Origin: Rhodobacteraceae bacterium EL53
GTDB taxonomy: Bacteria; Pseudomonadota; Alphaproteobacteria; Rhodobacterales; Rhodobacteraceae
Length of the DNA stretch: 64,000 nt
NCBI GenBank assembly: GCA_900313015.1
Contig: OMPR01000013.1
Span: forward strand, 1-64,000
Direction of reading: 5' to 3'
This document shows positions 26,341 to 35,362 of the stretch, in pieces; the first letter of the stretch is position 1, and each line of letters opens with the position of its first letter. A program made the translations under genes and the position numbers. The notes beneath the pieces were generated by a model, which ran no database searches, was not told where the DNA came from, and was given only the letters and a program-made list of their open reading frames with translations.

Positions 26341-27078
26341 TCAAACACCAGAGGTCGCCAACGCATCTTGCAAATTTGGCGCAAGTCTTTCGGCCCAGGC
26401 CCTTTGTCCGGCGGTGTCCGCGATCAGATCATTGCGGATTTCGATCAAGGCATTTGGGCGTCCGTGGGTGGTGCAATGGGTGTCGATCGCATCCCCCGGC
26501 AGAACGCCTGTATAGGGTTCATTTTCACCCACGCAGAGGTCACTTTCAGCGTTCAGCCGGTCAATCAGGGGGCGGGAAAACCGCTCGTCGGGGGTGAACA
26601 AAATACCAATTTCCCACGGACGCGGGGGGCGCCCCCGAAGTTGCCGTGTGAAGCTGTGCATCGAAATCACCACGGTATGGGGTAACGCGGTCATGCGGGC
26701 CAATTGTTCGTGGTAGGGACGATAGCATTGTTCCAATCGCTTTTCGCTTTCGATCGCATCGGCGGTGCGATTGCCGGGAATGATGGTGCCGTCGTAGAGC
26801 TTCATCAGCAATGTCGGGTCATCTTCGCCCCGGTTCGGATCGATCACAAGGCGCGAAAAGTTGGACGCTACGACGGGCGCATTCAAAACTTCGCCAAGAT
26901 GCTGCGCGACACCATAAGCGCCGACATCGTATGCAATGTGACGTTCCATGTCTTCGCGCGGCAAGCCAAGATCGCCATCGTTCACAAAGGGGGGAACCAT
27001 ATTGGTCGCATGATCACAGGTGATCAGCCAGCGGGCAGGGCGGTTTTCGCCATGAATGAAAAATGGGTTATAAGTCAT
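26341..27078 (-). CDS. N-formylglutamate amidohydrolase family protein
   Basis: A 245-residue zinc-dependent amidohydrolase of the FGase family. The metal site residues are suggested by ITCDHATN near the N-terminus and ISMHSFTR near residue 142; IEIRNDLI follows near the C-terminus. Members hydrolyse N-formyl-L-glutamate in histidine catabolism, but no hut genes are here. It lies 2.1 kb from the dgcN-dgcA-dat operon, so N-acetyl-L-glutamate is a possible substrate (inference). It is divergent from pyruvate kinase. Confidence 0.88.
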   Translation of the reverse strand: MTYNPFFIHGENRPARWLITCDHATNMVPPFVNDGDLGLPREDMERHIAYDVGAYGVAQHLGEVLNAPVVASNFSRLVIDPNRGEDDPTLLMKLYDGTIIPGNRTADAIESEKRLEQCYRPYHEQLARMTALPHTVVISMHSFTRQLRGRPPRPWEIGILFTPDERFSRPLIDRLNAESDLCVGENEPYTGVLPGDAIDTHCTTHGRPNALIEIRNDLIADTAGQRAWAERLAPNLQDALATSGV

Positions 27079-27194
27079 GTGCCTGTCATCTCTTTGTTCA
27101 TAGGTGTAAGGCAGTTATCGAGGAATGGGAATTCCGAGTGTTCGCTCGCGGATCATTTCTAGGTAACAAGAACAAATTTCAGGAGAGCAGAGCC

Positions 27195-28640
27195 ATGCGG
27201 CGTCTTCGCAAAGTCAAGATTGTGGCCACCTTGGGTCCCGCGTCAGAAACCTATGACATGATCCGCGCGTTGCACGAAGCAGGGGCCGATGTCTTCCGGT
27301 TGAATATGAGCCATGGATCGCAGGATGAAATCCGCGAAAAGCACCGTATCATCCGTCAGGTTGAAAAAGATATGGATAGCCCCATCGCCATCCTTGCGGA
27401 TTTGCAGGGGCCAAAGTTGCGGGTCGGGGTCTTTGCCAATGAAGTAGAAGATTTGGTCGAAGGTGCAAAATTTCGGTTGGATTTGGATCCAACCCCCGGA
27501 GATATTGCGCGCGTTTGCCTGCCTCATCCTGAGATTTTTCAGGCTCTAGAGGTTGGCTCACGTCTATTGGTCAATGATGGTAAGATCCGGCTTGAGGTTG
27601 AAGCCTGCGGTGAAGATTTTGCGGAATGCCGTGTGGAAATCGGGGGGGCAATATCCAATCGCAAAGGCGTGAATGTTCCGGATGTTGTTTTGCCTTTGGC
27701 CGCGTTGTCTGAAAAAGACCGTTCGGATCTGGAGTTTGTGTGTCAGTTGGGTGTCGATTGGCTGGCCTTGTCCTTTGTGCAGCGGGCTAAGGATGTCTTT
27801 GAAGCGCGTGCGTTGGCTGACGGGCGTGCGGCGATCTTGTCCAAAATCGAAAAACCTTCGGCGGTTGATGCGTTCGAGGACATTTTGGACGCATCGGATG
27901 GCATTATGGTTGCGCGAGGAGATCTGGGTGTTGAGTTGCCGGTCTCTGCGGTGCCGCCGATCCAAAAGCGGTTGGTACGCAAGTGTCGGGCGGCTGCCAA
28001 GCCTGTTATAGTCGCGACGCAAATGCTCGAGAGCATGATCGAAAGCCCAATGCCGACCCGTGCAGAGGTGTCAGATGTTGCCACCGCGATTTATGAGGGA
28101 ACCGATGCGATCATGCTGAGCGCGGAATCTGCGGCGGGCAGCTACCCTCTGGAAGCCGTGGGAACAATGAATCAGGTTGCGATCGAAGTCGAAGCCGATC
28201 CGACGTATGCCCAGATCATCGCCGCATCGCGCACCGCAAAAGGGACCACAATCGCCGATGGGATCGTCGCAGCCGCACGTGAAATTGCAGAAAAGACAGA
28301 TATCAAAGCGATTTGTTGCTTTACGCAAAGCGGCATCACGGCCCTGTTGACCGCGCGGGAACGTCCGGGGGTGCCGATTATCGCGATGACGTCCTTGACC
28401 GGAACCGCCCGGCGGTTGTGCCTGAGTTGGGGGTGCCATTGTGTGATGACGCCAGAATTAACCCGCTTTAAAGGCGCGGTTGTGAATGCAGCACGCGCTG
28501 CGCGCGCGGATGGCTTCGCCACGGAAACCGATCAGATCGTGATCACCGCAGGTGTACCGTTCAATGTGCCGGGGACGACCAATATCCTGCGGATTGCGCC
28601 TTGTGATGAGCGTTTGATTTATAACACTGATCCGGGATAA
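27195..28640 (+). CDS. pyk: Pyruvate kinase
   Basis: A 481-residue pyruvate kinase, phosphoenolpyruvate plus ADP to pyruvate plus ATP. It opens with RKVKIVATLGPAS (residues 5-17), has the catalytic Lys217 in ILSKIEKP, the phosphoenolpyruvate/Mg site MVARGDLGVE (238-247) and ATQMLESM (274-281), then the C-terminal allosteric domain. ATG at 27195 follows AGGAGAGCAG; the frame is open further upstream but that part runs into the divergent gene. Confidence 0.97.
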   Translation: MRRLRKVKIVATLGPASETYDMIRALHEAGADVFRLNMSHGSQDEIREKHRIIRQVEKDMDSPIAILADLQGPKLRVGVFANEVEDLVEGAKFRLDLDPTPGDIARVCLPHPEIFQALEVGSRLLVNDGKIRLEVEACGEDFAECRVEIGGAISNRKGVNVPDVVLPLAALSEKDRSDLEFVCQLGVDWLALSFVQRAKDVFEARALADGRAAILSKIEKPSAVDAFEDILDASDGIMVARGDLGVELPVSAVPPIQKRLVRKCRAAAKPVIVATQMLESMIESPMPTRAEVSDVATAIYEGTDAIMLSAESAAGSYPLEAVGTMNQVAIEVEADPTYAQIIAASRTAKGTTIADGIVAAAREIAEKTDIKAICCFTQSGITALLTARERPGVPIIAMTSLTGTARRLCLSWGCHCVMTPELTRFKGAVVNAARAARADGFATETDQIVITAGVPFNVPGTTNILRIAPCDERLIYNTDPG

Positions 28641-28671
28641 GCTAATCTCTGACAGATGGGGGTAAGTGGGT

Positions 28672-28896
28672 ATGGATACTGATATCGCTCTGATTGTGGG
28701 GCTTGTTCTGGTCTTGCTATCCATACCTTCTATGCTGGCTGCATTTAGTACTGATCGTGCGCCCAGGGCATCCATTCTTACGCTGTTGATTGCCGGTGGA
28801 TTGATAATTTACGCAGTCCAGACAAACCCCGGTGGGTATCAGTTAGCTGAAGTGCCTGACGTTTTTTTTAACGTTGTGGCACGAATTATTCGCTAA
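28672..28896 (+). CDS. Small two-helix membrane protein
   Basis: A 74-residue protein with helices at about 5-24 and 34-50 and a short polar C-terminus. GGGGGT precedes the start; a GTG at 28666 would add two residues. It lies between pyk and the ribosomal protein operon, co-oriented with both. I do not recognise the family. Confidence 0.6.
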   Translation: MDTDIALIVGLVLVLLSIPSMLAAFSTDRAPRASILTLLIAGGLIIYAVQTNPGGYQLAEVPDVFFNVVARIIR

Positions 28897-29007
28897 CCCC
28901 CTTGCCAGTATTCCCAGTTATGCGTAAACGGCGCTTCTGATTGCGCGACCGGCCGAAGTGGCATGCCGAGTCGCGTCCCGTACCGAACCCGAAATAAGGA
29001 GACGGAA

Positions 29008-29208
29008 ATGCCCAAGATGAAGACAAAATCGAGTGCTAAAAAGCGCTTCAAAATTACTGCGACAGGTAAGGTCCTTGGTGGCCAGGCCGGCAAACGTCAC
29101 GGCATGATTAAACGGACGAAGAAATTCATCCGTGATGCACGTGGAACCACTACCCTTTCCGCCCCCGACGCTAAAATCGTCAAGGGCTTCATGCCCTACG
29201 ATCGTTAA
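29008..29208 (+). CDS. rpmI: 50S ribosomal protein L35
   Basis: A 66-residue basic protein, [20 protein letters not shown], the standard L35 start, after AAGGAGACGG. It precedes rplT by 14 nt as in most bacteria. Confidence 0.98.
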   Translation: MPKMKTKSSAKKRFKITATGKVLGGQAGKRHGMIKRTKKFIRDARGTTTLSAPDAKIVKGFMPYDR

Positions 29209-29222
29209 GAGGAGATACCAGT

Positions 29223-29588
29223 ATGTCCCGCGTTAAAGGTGGTGTGGTTACCCACGCCCGTCACAAGAAAATCATCAAAGCCGCCAAAGGTTACTACGGC
29301 CGCCGCAAGAGCACCTTCAAGGTCGCGACGCAGGCCGTTGACAAAGCGAACCAGTACGCGACCCGTGACCGGAAGCAGCGTAAGCGGAATTTCCGCGCGT
29401 TGTGGATCCAGCGGATCAACGCTGCTGTGCGTTCGCACGACGAAGCACTGACATACAGCCGTTTCATCAATGGTCTGACCTTGGCCGGTATTGAAGTGGA
29501 CCGTAAGGTTCTGGCTGACCTTGCTGTACACGAGCCCGACGCGTTCGGTGCGATCGTTGCACAGGCACAGGCTGCTCTGGCAGCCTAA
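29223..29588 (+). CDS. rplT: 50S ribosomal protein L20
   Basis: A 121-residue L20, required for early 50S assembly, with [28 protein letters not shown]-type N-terminus in short and the globular C-terminus with [10 protein letters not shown]-like text. It follows rpmI and ends in a strong terminator. In many bacteria L20 represses its own operon; I see no leader large enough to judge this. Confidence 0.98.
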   Translation: MSRVKGGVVTHARHKKIIKAAKGYYGRRKSTFKVATQAVDKANQYATRDRKQRKRNFRALWIQRINAAVRSHDEALTYSRFINGLTLAGIEVDRKVLADLAVHEPDAFGAIVAQAQAALAA

Positions 29589-29618
29589 GCCCTCTCACCC
29601 GAGAGACAGAGAATAGAG

Positions 29619-29650
29619 AAACCGCTCGGATTTTCCGGGCGGTTTTTTTT
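29619..29650 (+). terminator. Rho-independent terminator after rplT
   Basis: AACCGCTCGG and CCGGGCGGTT pair around ATTTT and run straight into eight T residues. It lies between rplT and the convergent MFS gene. Confidence 0.92.
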
Positions 29651-29655
29651 GTGGA

Positions 29656-30837
29656 TCATCTATCTGTTAGGGGGCGTTGTGAAATAGCACAAACAGCACC
29701 AATCATTAACAAGGCAGAGGCCGCTAGCAGGCTGTTGCCAATATCCCCGGTCCAATCGCCGAACCAACCTGCCCCGATTGGGCCAATGGTCTGTGAAACT
29801 GAAAAAACCACGGTGTAAAAGCTGATGACACTAGTCCAGCTGCTCTGCGGCAAGTTCTGTCGGGTGAAATTTGTGACCGCACCCGGCGCCATGAATACGG
29901 ACAGTCCAAAAATCAGCGCAGAGAGCATCAGGCCAAACGTGTTGGGGATCAAGATAGGCAGGGCAGACCCCGTGGCGATGCCTGTCAGGATCATGGCCAA
30001 AGGCAGGCCAGAGGCAAAGCGGGCAAAGATGTTGCGCCATACAAAGGGAGACACCGTGATGCTGATCCCCAAGGCCACCCAGGTGAGTGAAATCATAGCC
30101 ACGCTTGCATCGCGTTCCTTCATCCAGGCCACAAGGAATGTCAGATACACAATATAGCCCAAGCCAAACCCAGCGTACCCGCCAATTTCCCCAAGCATCC
30201 GAGCAATCGGTGTCCGCGCCTTTGGCGGTGCCTTACCGGTCGGTGGGCGGAGTTGTTCGGCAGCCCAGACGCTTAGTGGGCAAAAGGAGAAACTGACCAG
30301 TCCAATGCCTATCCAAGCCCATGTCCAACTTTGCGGCCCCAAAAGATCCAGCATCATTGGAATCGTTGCGCCGCATAGAATGATACCCAATCCGCCGCCG
30401 GCGCCGAAATAAAATGCAATCGCCAAGGCATTTTGATGCGGGCGATCCTGAAACAACGAGGCCGCCAGTGCTCCGCCCGTGACAAAGGACATCGCACCAA
30501 ACAGCCCCGCCAAAATCCGCCATAGGCTTTGGGCGATCAAGCTTTCGTCCAGGCCTGTTGCAAACAGGCTGATCGATGTTGTCAGAACGCCGATACTGAA
30601 CAGGCGCGAAGGGGATACCCGGCGTATCAACGCCATGGTCATCACGGCACCTGCAACATAGCCAAGGGCGTTGGCCGTGTTTAGCCAGCCGGCTTGGGCA
30701 TAGCTCCAATTTAACGTTTCTTTCATCGCGGGTAGAATTAGCCCGTAAGCAAATCGTGCAAACCCGTTGGTAACGCACACGCCTAACGCCAATCCGATAA
30801 GAACCAACCAGGGGCGCGATGGGGCAGTCGGAGACAT
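29656..30837 (-). CDS. MFS transporter (YbfB/YjiJ type)
   Basis: A 393-residue transporter with about 12 membrane helices. It starts with GLALGVCVTNGFARFAYGLILPAMK, the conserved first helix of the YbfB/YjiJ subfamily, whose substrates are mostly unknown. The ATG at 30837 is chosen because the sequence upstream in the frame is not membrane-like. It interrupts the usual rplT-pheS neighbourhood on the opposite strand. Confidence 0.85.
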   Translation of the reverse strand: MSPTAPSRPWLVLIGLALGVCVTNGFARFAYGLILPAMKETLNWSYAQAGWLNTANALGYVAGAVMTMALIRRVSPSRLFSIGVLTTSISLFATGLDESLIAQSLWRILAGLFGAMSFVTGGALAASLFQDRPHQNALAIAFYFGAGGGLGIILCGATIPMMLDLLGPQSWTWAWIGIGLVSFSFCPLSVWAAEQLRPPTGKAPPKARTPIARMLGEIGGYAGFGLGYIVYLTFLVAWMKERDASVAMISLTWVALGISITVSPFVWRNIFARFASGLPLAMILTGIATGSALPILIPNTFGLMLSALIFGLSVFMAPGAVTNFTRQNLPQSSWTSVISFYTVVFSVSQTIGPIGAGWFGDWTGDIGNSLLAASALLMIGAVCAISQRPLTDR

Positions 30838-31001
30838 TCGCTGATCCTTATGTGTGTCACGCGTGAACCTGCAGCAGGGGGTAAGGGCTTGCAAGCCCTG
30901 TGCCGGCTGATCTGCCTGATTGATGGTCCATCGGTTCCACAATTTGAACATGTTTTAAGGCGACACAGGTCTTCTCAAAACGGTAAGGTTTAGGTGCGTT
31001 T

Positions 31002-32069
31002 ATGGCCCGTATCAGCGAACTTCATTATTCAAATGCTTATGCCAACAGCTCTGGTGTGTCTGAATTCCTTGAGGTGTCTCTGGGGCCATCAGATGACCCG
31101 GCCAATTTCACGGTTTCGTTCTATCAGGCCAATGGCAACGTTGGGATAGAGGTCACGTTGGACCACCCTTGGGTTCAGGTGACTGTTGATCCTGATAATG
31201 GTGAGGTGAATTATGTGATCTCGGCTGATTTTTTTGACATTCGGCTAACAGATCCTGATGGCGGTGGCAGCAATAATTACGAAGCCTATGCATTGACCAA
31301 TACGGCAACCAATACCGTTGAAGATTTCTATGACATTGGCGGTGGGACGCAGAACATCGTTGCGGTAGGTGGAGCCGCCGATGGGGCAACATCAGTCAAC
31401 CTTCCGGTGTTGGTCGGGCCCAATTCGACCACGACAACTCTGCAATTTAATCAACCCAACCCAACCGAACTTACGTATGGAACGGCCTCGCCGGGGGACA
31501 CTGGCGTTGCTTGTTTTACGGCGGGGACCTTGATTGATACCGTTTCAGGTCCGCGCAGAGTCGAAGGTTTATCGCCGGGAGATTTGGTTCTAACTCAAGA
31601 CAATGGACCGCAACCTGTGCGTTGGGTTGGGTCCCGCGCCGTAAAGGGGCGGGGACAGTTCACGCCCGTGCGGATCAACGAAGGAACGCTGGGCGCGCAT
31701 TGCGACCTGCTTGTTTCACCGCTCCATCGCGTTTTGGTTCAAGGGTGGCAGGCTGAGTTGTTGTTCGGAGAGCCAGAAGTGTTGGTTCCGGCCAAATCAC
31801 TTATCAATCATCGCACCATTTGCGCGGCGCCCATGGATACGCTGCGCTATGTGCATGTTCTCTTTGACGCGCATCAGATCGTGCATACCCAAGGGTTGGC
31901 GAGTGAGAGCTTTTACCCCGGGGCAGAAGCGCTGAGCCACATGGAACAAGAAACGGCGGATGAAATACTAGCGCTGTTTCCTGAGTTGTGCCACGCATCG
32001 GGTACCTATGGGGCAGCGGTGCGGCCGGTGTTCGGTGGATATGCAGCCGGGTTGCTGAACGTCGCCTAA
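31002..32069 (+). CDS. Hint-domain (hedgehog/intein-like) protein
   Basis: A 355-residue acidic protein. Residues 1-165 form a beta-rich adhesin-like domain (Ca-poor, Asn/Asp/Thr-rich); the Hint module begins at Cys171 in [11 protein letters not shown], continues with PGDLVLT, and has SPLHRVL as the block B-like His motif, ending near 305. The C-terminal Asn and the following nucleophile for splicing are absent, so N-terminal self-cleavage rather than splicing is expected (family knowledge). No signal peptide is seen; related proteins are often secreted by type I systems. Confidence 0.8.
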   Translation: MARISELHYSNAYANSSGVSEFLEVSLGPSDDPANFTVSFYQANGNVGIEVTLDHPWVQVTVDPDNGEVNYVISADFFDIRLTDPDGGGSNNYEAYALTNTATNTVEDFYDIGGGTQNIVAVGGAADGATSVNLPVLVGPNSTTTTLQFNQPNPTELTYGTASPGDTGVACFTAGTLIDTVSGPRRVEGLSPGDLVLTQDNGPQPVRWVGSRAVKGRGQFTPVRINEGTLGAHCDLLVSPLHRVLVQGWQAELLFGEPEVLVPAKSLINHRTICAAPMDTLRYVHVLFDAHQIVHTQGLASESFYPGAEALSHMEQETADEILALFPELCHASGTYGAAVRPVFGGYAAGLLNVA

Positions 32070-32181
32070 GAGGCACAATCTGCGGCATAGGTGTCGCGGT
32101 TGGCCTCTGCAATGCGGTGCGCCCCTTGCTTTCGCGTGGCGCTGTGATAGCAGGGCGGGAACACGTGATCAGGGGACCGTC

Positions 32182-33255
32182 ATGGACGATCTTAAGGCAA
32201 AATATCTAGGTCAAATCGCCGATGCAGGCGATGAATCTGCGCTCGAGGCGATCCGCCTTGCAGCCGTGGGCAAAAAGGGTGAGGTCGCGCTGAAAATGCG
32301 GGAACTCGGCAAAATGACCCCCGAAGAGCGGCAGGTTGCCGGTCCGGCGCTGAACGCGCTGAAAGATGAAATCAATTCTGCACTCGTTGCGAAAAAGGCC
32401 GGTCTCGCGGATGCCGCGCTGGATGAGCGTCTGCGCACCGAATGGCTGGATGTCACGCTGCCGTCGCGGCCCAGCCGCCAGGGCTCTCTGCACCCGATCA
32501 GTCAGGCCAGCGAAGAGCTGACCGCGATTTTTGCCGAACTGGGGTTCTCGGTGGCCGAAGGGCCGCGGATTGATACCGATTGGTATAATTTCGACGCGCT
32601 GAACATTCCCGGCCACCACCCCGCACGGGCGGAAATGGACACGTTCTATATGCACCGTGCCGAGGGCGACGATCGTCCGCCGCACGTGCTGCGCACCCAC
32701 ACCTCGCCGGTTCAGATCCGGTCGATGGAGAAGATGGGCGCGCCGATCCGCATTATTTGTCCGGGCGGCGTGTACCGCGCCGACTATGATCAGACCCACA
32801 CGCCGATGTTCCATCAGGTCGAAGGCCTGGCGCTGGACAAGAACATCTCGATGGCGAATCTGAAATGGGTGTTGGAAGAGTTCGTAAAGGCGTTCTTTGA
32901 GGTTGATGATGTTGAGCTGCGCTTCCGCGCCTCGCATTTCCCCTTCACCGAGCCGTCGGCCGAAGTCGACATTCGCTGCTCGTGGGAGGGCGGTACGCTC
33001 AAGATTGGCGAAGGCGACGATTGGCTTGAAATCCTTGGCTCTGGTATGGTGCACCCCAAGGTGATCGCGGCCGGTGGCATTGATCCTGATGTCTATCAGG
33101 GCTTTGCCTTTGGCATCGGCATCGACCGTCTGGCGATGCTGAAATACGGCATCCCCGACCTGCGCGCTTTCTTTGACAGCGACCTGCGCTGGTTGCGTCA
33201 CTACGGGTTCCAATCGCTGGACATGCCGAATCTGCATGGTGGCTTGTCGCGTTGA
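32182..33255 (+). CDS. pheS: Phenylalanine-tRNA ligase alpha subunit
   Basis: A 357-residue class II synthetase subunit. The N-terminal coiled coil is about residues 1-85; the catalytic domain has motif 2 ([26 protein letters not shown]) and motif 3 ([15 protein letters not shown]). It charges tRNA-Phe with PheT. The stop overlaps a TTG start of the next small gene. pheT is 2.1 kb downstream, after three inserted genes. Confidence 0.97.
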   Translation: MDDLKAKYLGQIADAGDESALEAIRLAAVGKKGEVALKMRELGKMTPEERQVAGPALNALKDEINSALVAKKAGLADAALDERLRTEWLDVTLPSRPSRQGSLHPISQASEELTAIFAELGFSVAEGPRIDTDWYNFDALNIPGHHPARAEMDTFYMHRAEGDDRPPHVLRTHTSPVQIRSMEKMGAPIRIICPGGVYRADYDQTHTPMFHQVEGLALDKNISMANLKWVLEEFVKAFFEVDDVELRFRASHFPFTEPSAEVDIRCSWEGGTLKIGEGDDWLEILGSGMVHPKVIAAGGIDPDVYQGFAFGIGIDRLAMLKYGIPDLRAFFDSDLRWLRHYGFQSLDMPNLHGGLSR

Positions 33256-33689
33256 AGCTTGATGAGAAGAAATTTTTTCAGTTGATGCTGCTTATTGAGG
33301 CTTCGGATGTTTCCGGAGCCTCTTTTGATCGCGTAGTCGATAATTCAAACCCCGTTCCTTCTCCGAAGTCGCAAGACGAGACCGCGACTTCAGAAGAAGA
33401 TGCGACAGATCTTGGAGAACGTGGTTTCCTTTTGAATCTAATGCGGAAGAACGGGTTAGTTGAAGGCGAGTTTACCTACGATGACATCACCCATTTGCAA
33501 TTGACCTATAGCGGCCATGTGTGGCTGCAAGACTACCGAAGAAATACAGCCCCAAGGCGTTTGTATCGCTGGATTGGCCGGCAGTTCGATAAGGTTTTTT
33601 CTTCGATTTTGCTGCCTGTAATAGCTGCGATATTGACCGTTGTTTTGATGAATTTTTTGGGAATTTCCGCAAAGGAATTCGACCAATAA
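33252..33689 (+). CDS. Winged-helix-like protein with C-terminal membrane anchor
   Basis: A 145-residue protein that starts with TTG overlapping the pheS stop (a start at Met12, 33285, is possible). The [14 protein letters not shown] and [18 protein letters not shown] segments resemble the winged-helix domains of DUF2513-type proteins often carried by mobile DNA, and a single hydrophobic helix covers about 115-137. The coding sequence looks AT-richer than pheS. It could be a tail-anchored regulator; function unknown. Confidence 0.55.
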   Translation: MKLDEKKFFQLMLLIEASDVSGASFDRVVDNSNPVPSPKSQDETATSEEDATDLGERGFLLNLMRKNGLVEGEFTYDDITHLQLTYSGHVWLQDYRRNTAPRRLYRWIGRQFDKVFSSILLPVIAAILTVVLMNFLGISAKEFDQ

Positions 33690-33739
33690 AACTGATTGTG
33701 TATCTAGCGAACGGGATCAAACCCGATAGACCGACGCGT

Positions 33740-33867
33740 CATCGCCAGACCGCCCGCACAGGCTGGCGATTTTGATACGGCATATTCTCCATCTCATGAC
33801 AGACTGATTTGGCTTGTATTAGGTGGCCCGCCCGACTGTTGGATCACCATCCCGCGGTCTGGCGATG
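33740..33867. repeat. Long-range inverted repeat with 14 bp arms
   Basis: CATCGCCAGACCGC at 33740-33753 and its exact reverse complement at 33854-33867 enclose about 100 bp. Within the first arm, ATCGCCAG also pairs with CTGGCGAT at 33763-33770, followed by TTTT, as in a weak terminator. It lies between the winged-helix gene and the cupin gene in the pheS-pheT gap. Confidence 0.65.
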
Positions 33868-33918
33868 GTGCGGCTTTGACTGTTGGGGCGCGGCAGGTCA
33901 TCTTTGCGAAAACCGTTT

Positions 33919-34347
33919 ATGTCCAAAGGTCCTACATTGAAACATCTGCTTGCTGCCGCTCTGATTGCCTTCGTTTCCACGGCCCACGCCAAAGACACCT
34001 ATCCCCCGGTAGGTGTCCTGCTGCAAACCAGCACGTCGATCCTTGGCGAGCCGCTGGAATACCCACAAGGCACGCCGCAGATCACAATGGCGATTGTGAC
34101 GATGCAGCCGGGGCAGGTGACGGGATTGCATGAACACGACGTCCCACTGATGGCATATATCCTCGACGGGGAAATCACGGTGGATTACGGCGCGGCGGGT
34201 TCTAAGACCTATCGCAAAGGCGATGCGTTGGTCGAGGCGTTTCGCTCACCCCACAGCGGGACCAACACGGGCGATGGTATCGTACGCATTCTTGCGGTTT
34301 TCGCTGGGGCTGAGGGTGTGATTAACACTGTGATCATTGGAGATTAA
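33919..34347 (+). CDS. Secreted cupin-domain protein
   Basis: A 142-residue exported single cupin. Signal peptide MSKGPTLKHLLAAALIAFVSTAHAK ends near residue 24. Cupin motif 1 includes GLHEHDVPLMAYILDGE and motif 2 is RSPHSGTNTGDG; the His residues would bind a metal. Role in the periplasm unknown. It lies in the pheS-pheT gap. Confidence 0.85.
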   Translation: MSKGPTLKHLLAAALIAFVSTAHAKDTYPPVGVLLQTSTSILGEPLEYPQGTPQITMAIVTMQPGQVTGLHEHDVPLMAYILDGEITVDYGAAGSKTYRKGDALVEAFRSPHSGTNTGDGIVRILAVFAGAEGVINTVIIGD

Positions 34348-34409
34348 CCTCACGCATCCCCACAGGAATGTGAGATGACATCAAGCGTGATGTAGCTAGG
34401 GTCAGGCCC

Positions 34410-35225
34410 ATGATTCAATCTGTGATATCCGTTTTCGTGGCCTTCCTGTGGGCCTCCTCTGTTGCGGCAATGGGGCCGTGGAAATCAGGGAATTGCCATA
34501 ATCAAACCGCGTGTGAGTTGGGCGATCGGTCTTATCATGTACTCGAACCCGATGATTGGGACGGGACAACACCGCTGCCAGTACTGTTGCATTTCCATGG
34601 ATGGGCGCGGCAGGGTGATCTTGTCGTGCGCCACGAGCGGATTGCGGGTGCGTCGCGGTCGCGTGGGGTTCTGTTGGTTGCGCCAAACGGGTTGGGTAAA
34701 AGTTGGAATTTTTGGAGTTCGGACACCGATGATGTGGCCTTTGCCAACGCGGTTTTGGCCGATGTGGCGGCGCGATATCCGATTAATCCGAGCCGCGTCT
34801 TCGTGTCGGGCTATTCGTATGGCGGTGCGATGGCATGGCGGTATGTCTGCGAAAGCGGGCAGCATGTGGCGGCCTTGTTGGCGATCTCTGGCACGTTGCG
34901 GCAATCGGAAAACTGCGCGCAAGCCCCTCGCGAAGTACGCCATGTGCACGGTCTGGATGACACGGTGATGGATTTCCCATTTGGGCCAAGCGGCGACCCG
35001 ACCTATCCGGTTTCCTTGTGGCGTCAGAAATATGGGTGCACTACCGCCAGTCCGCTTGGAGATTGGAGCGTGGTGCCCTTTTTGACGCTGTCCCGTACAG
35101 AATGGACCGGCTGCACACAGGGACAAGTTACCCTTGATACGCATCCGGGTGGCCATTTTATTCCGCATGGTTGGATTGGCTGGCAATTGGATGAGCTCGC
35201 TGGGCGCAAACCGCAGTATCCTTAG
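34410..35225 (+). CDS. Secreted polyhydroxybutyrate depolymerase-like esterase
   Basis: A 271-residue alpha/beta hydrolase of the LpqC/PHB depolymerase group. Signal peptide at about 1-20. The oxyanion strand HFHGWARQG, the nucleophile Ser136 in GYSYGG, an Asp in VHGLDDTVMD and a His in THPGGHFIPHGW complete the site. It is probably a short-chain esterase, as feruloyl esterases share this pattern. Ends 137 bp before pheT. Confidence 0.85.
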   Translation: MIQSVISVFVAFLWASSVAAMGPWKSGNCHNQTACELGDRSYHVLEPDDWDGTTPLPVLLHFHGWARQGDLVVRHERIAGASRSRGVLLVAPNGLGKSWNFWSSDTDDVAFANAVLADVAARYPINPSRVFVSGYSYGGAMAWRYVCESGQHVAALLAISGTLRQSENCAQAPREVRHVHGLDDTVMDFPFGPSGDPTYPVSLWRQKYGCTTASPLGDWSVVPFLTLSRTEWTGCTQGQVTLDTHPGGHFIPHGWIGWQLDELAGRKPQYP

Positions 35226-35362
35226 AGGTGCGGGCGCGCGCGCGTTCCGAGAAGGACACAGAAGCTCGGTATTTCTGCAGCAAAGGGTGAGCGCCCTTTC
35301 CTCGGCGCGCCTGATCCGCTAAAGCCTCCTTTGACCAAAGATCAAGCGGCGGACTTTACGCA

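Noticed and set aside
32206-33237. Minus-strand ORF of 343 codons
   Set aside because: It lies fully opposite pheS, with no motif and no ribosome site.
34348-34409. CTCAC/GTGAG hairpin after the cupin gene
   Set aside because: Stem of five pairs with a 16-base loop and no U-tract.
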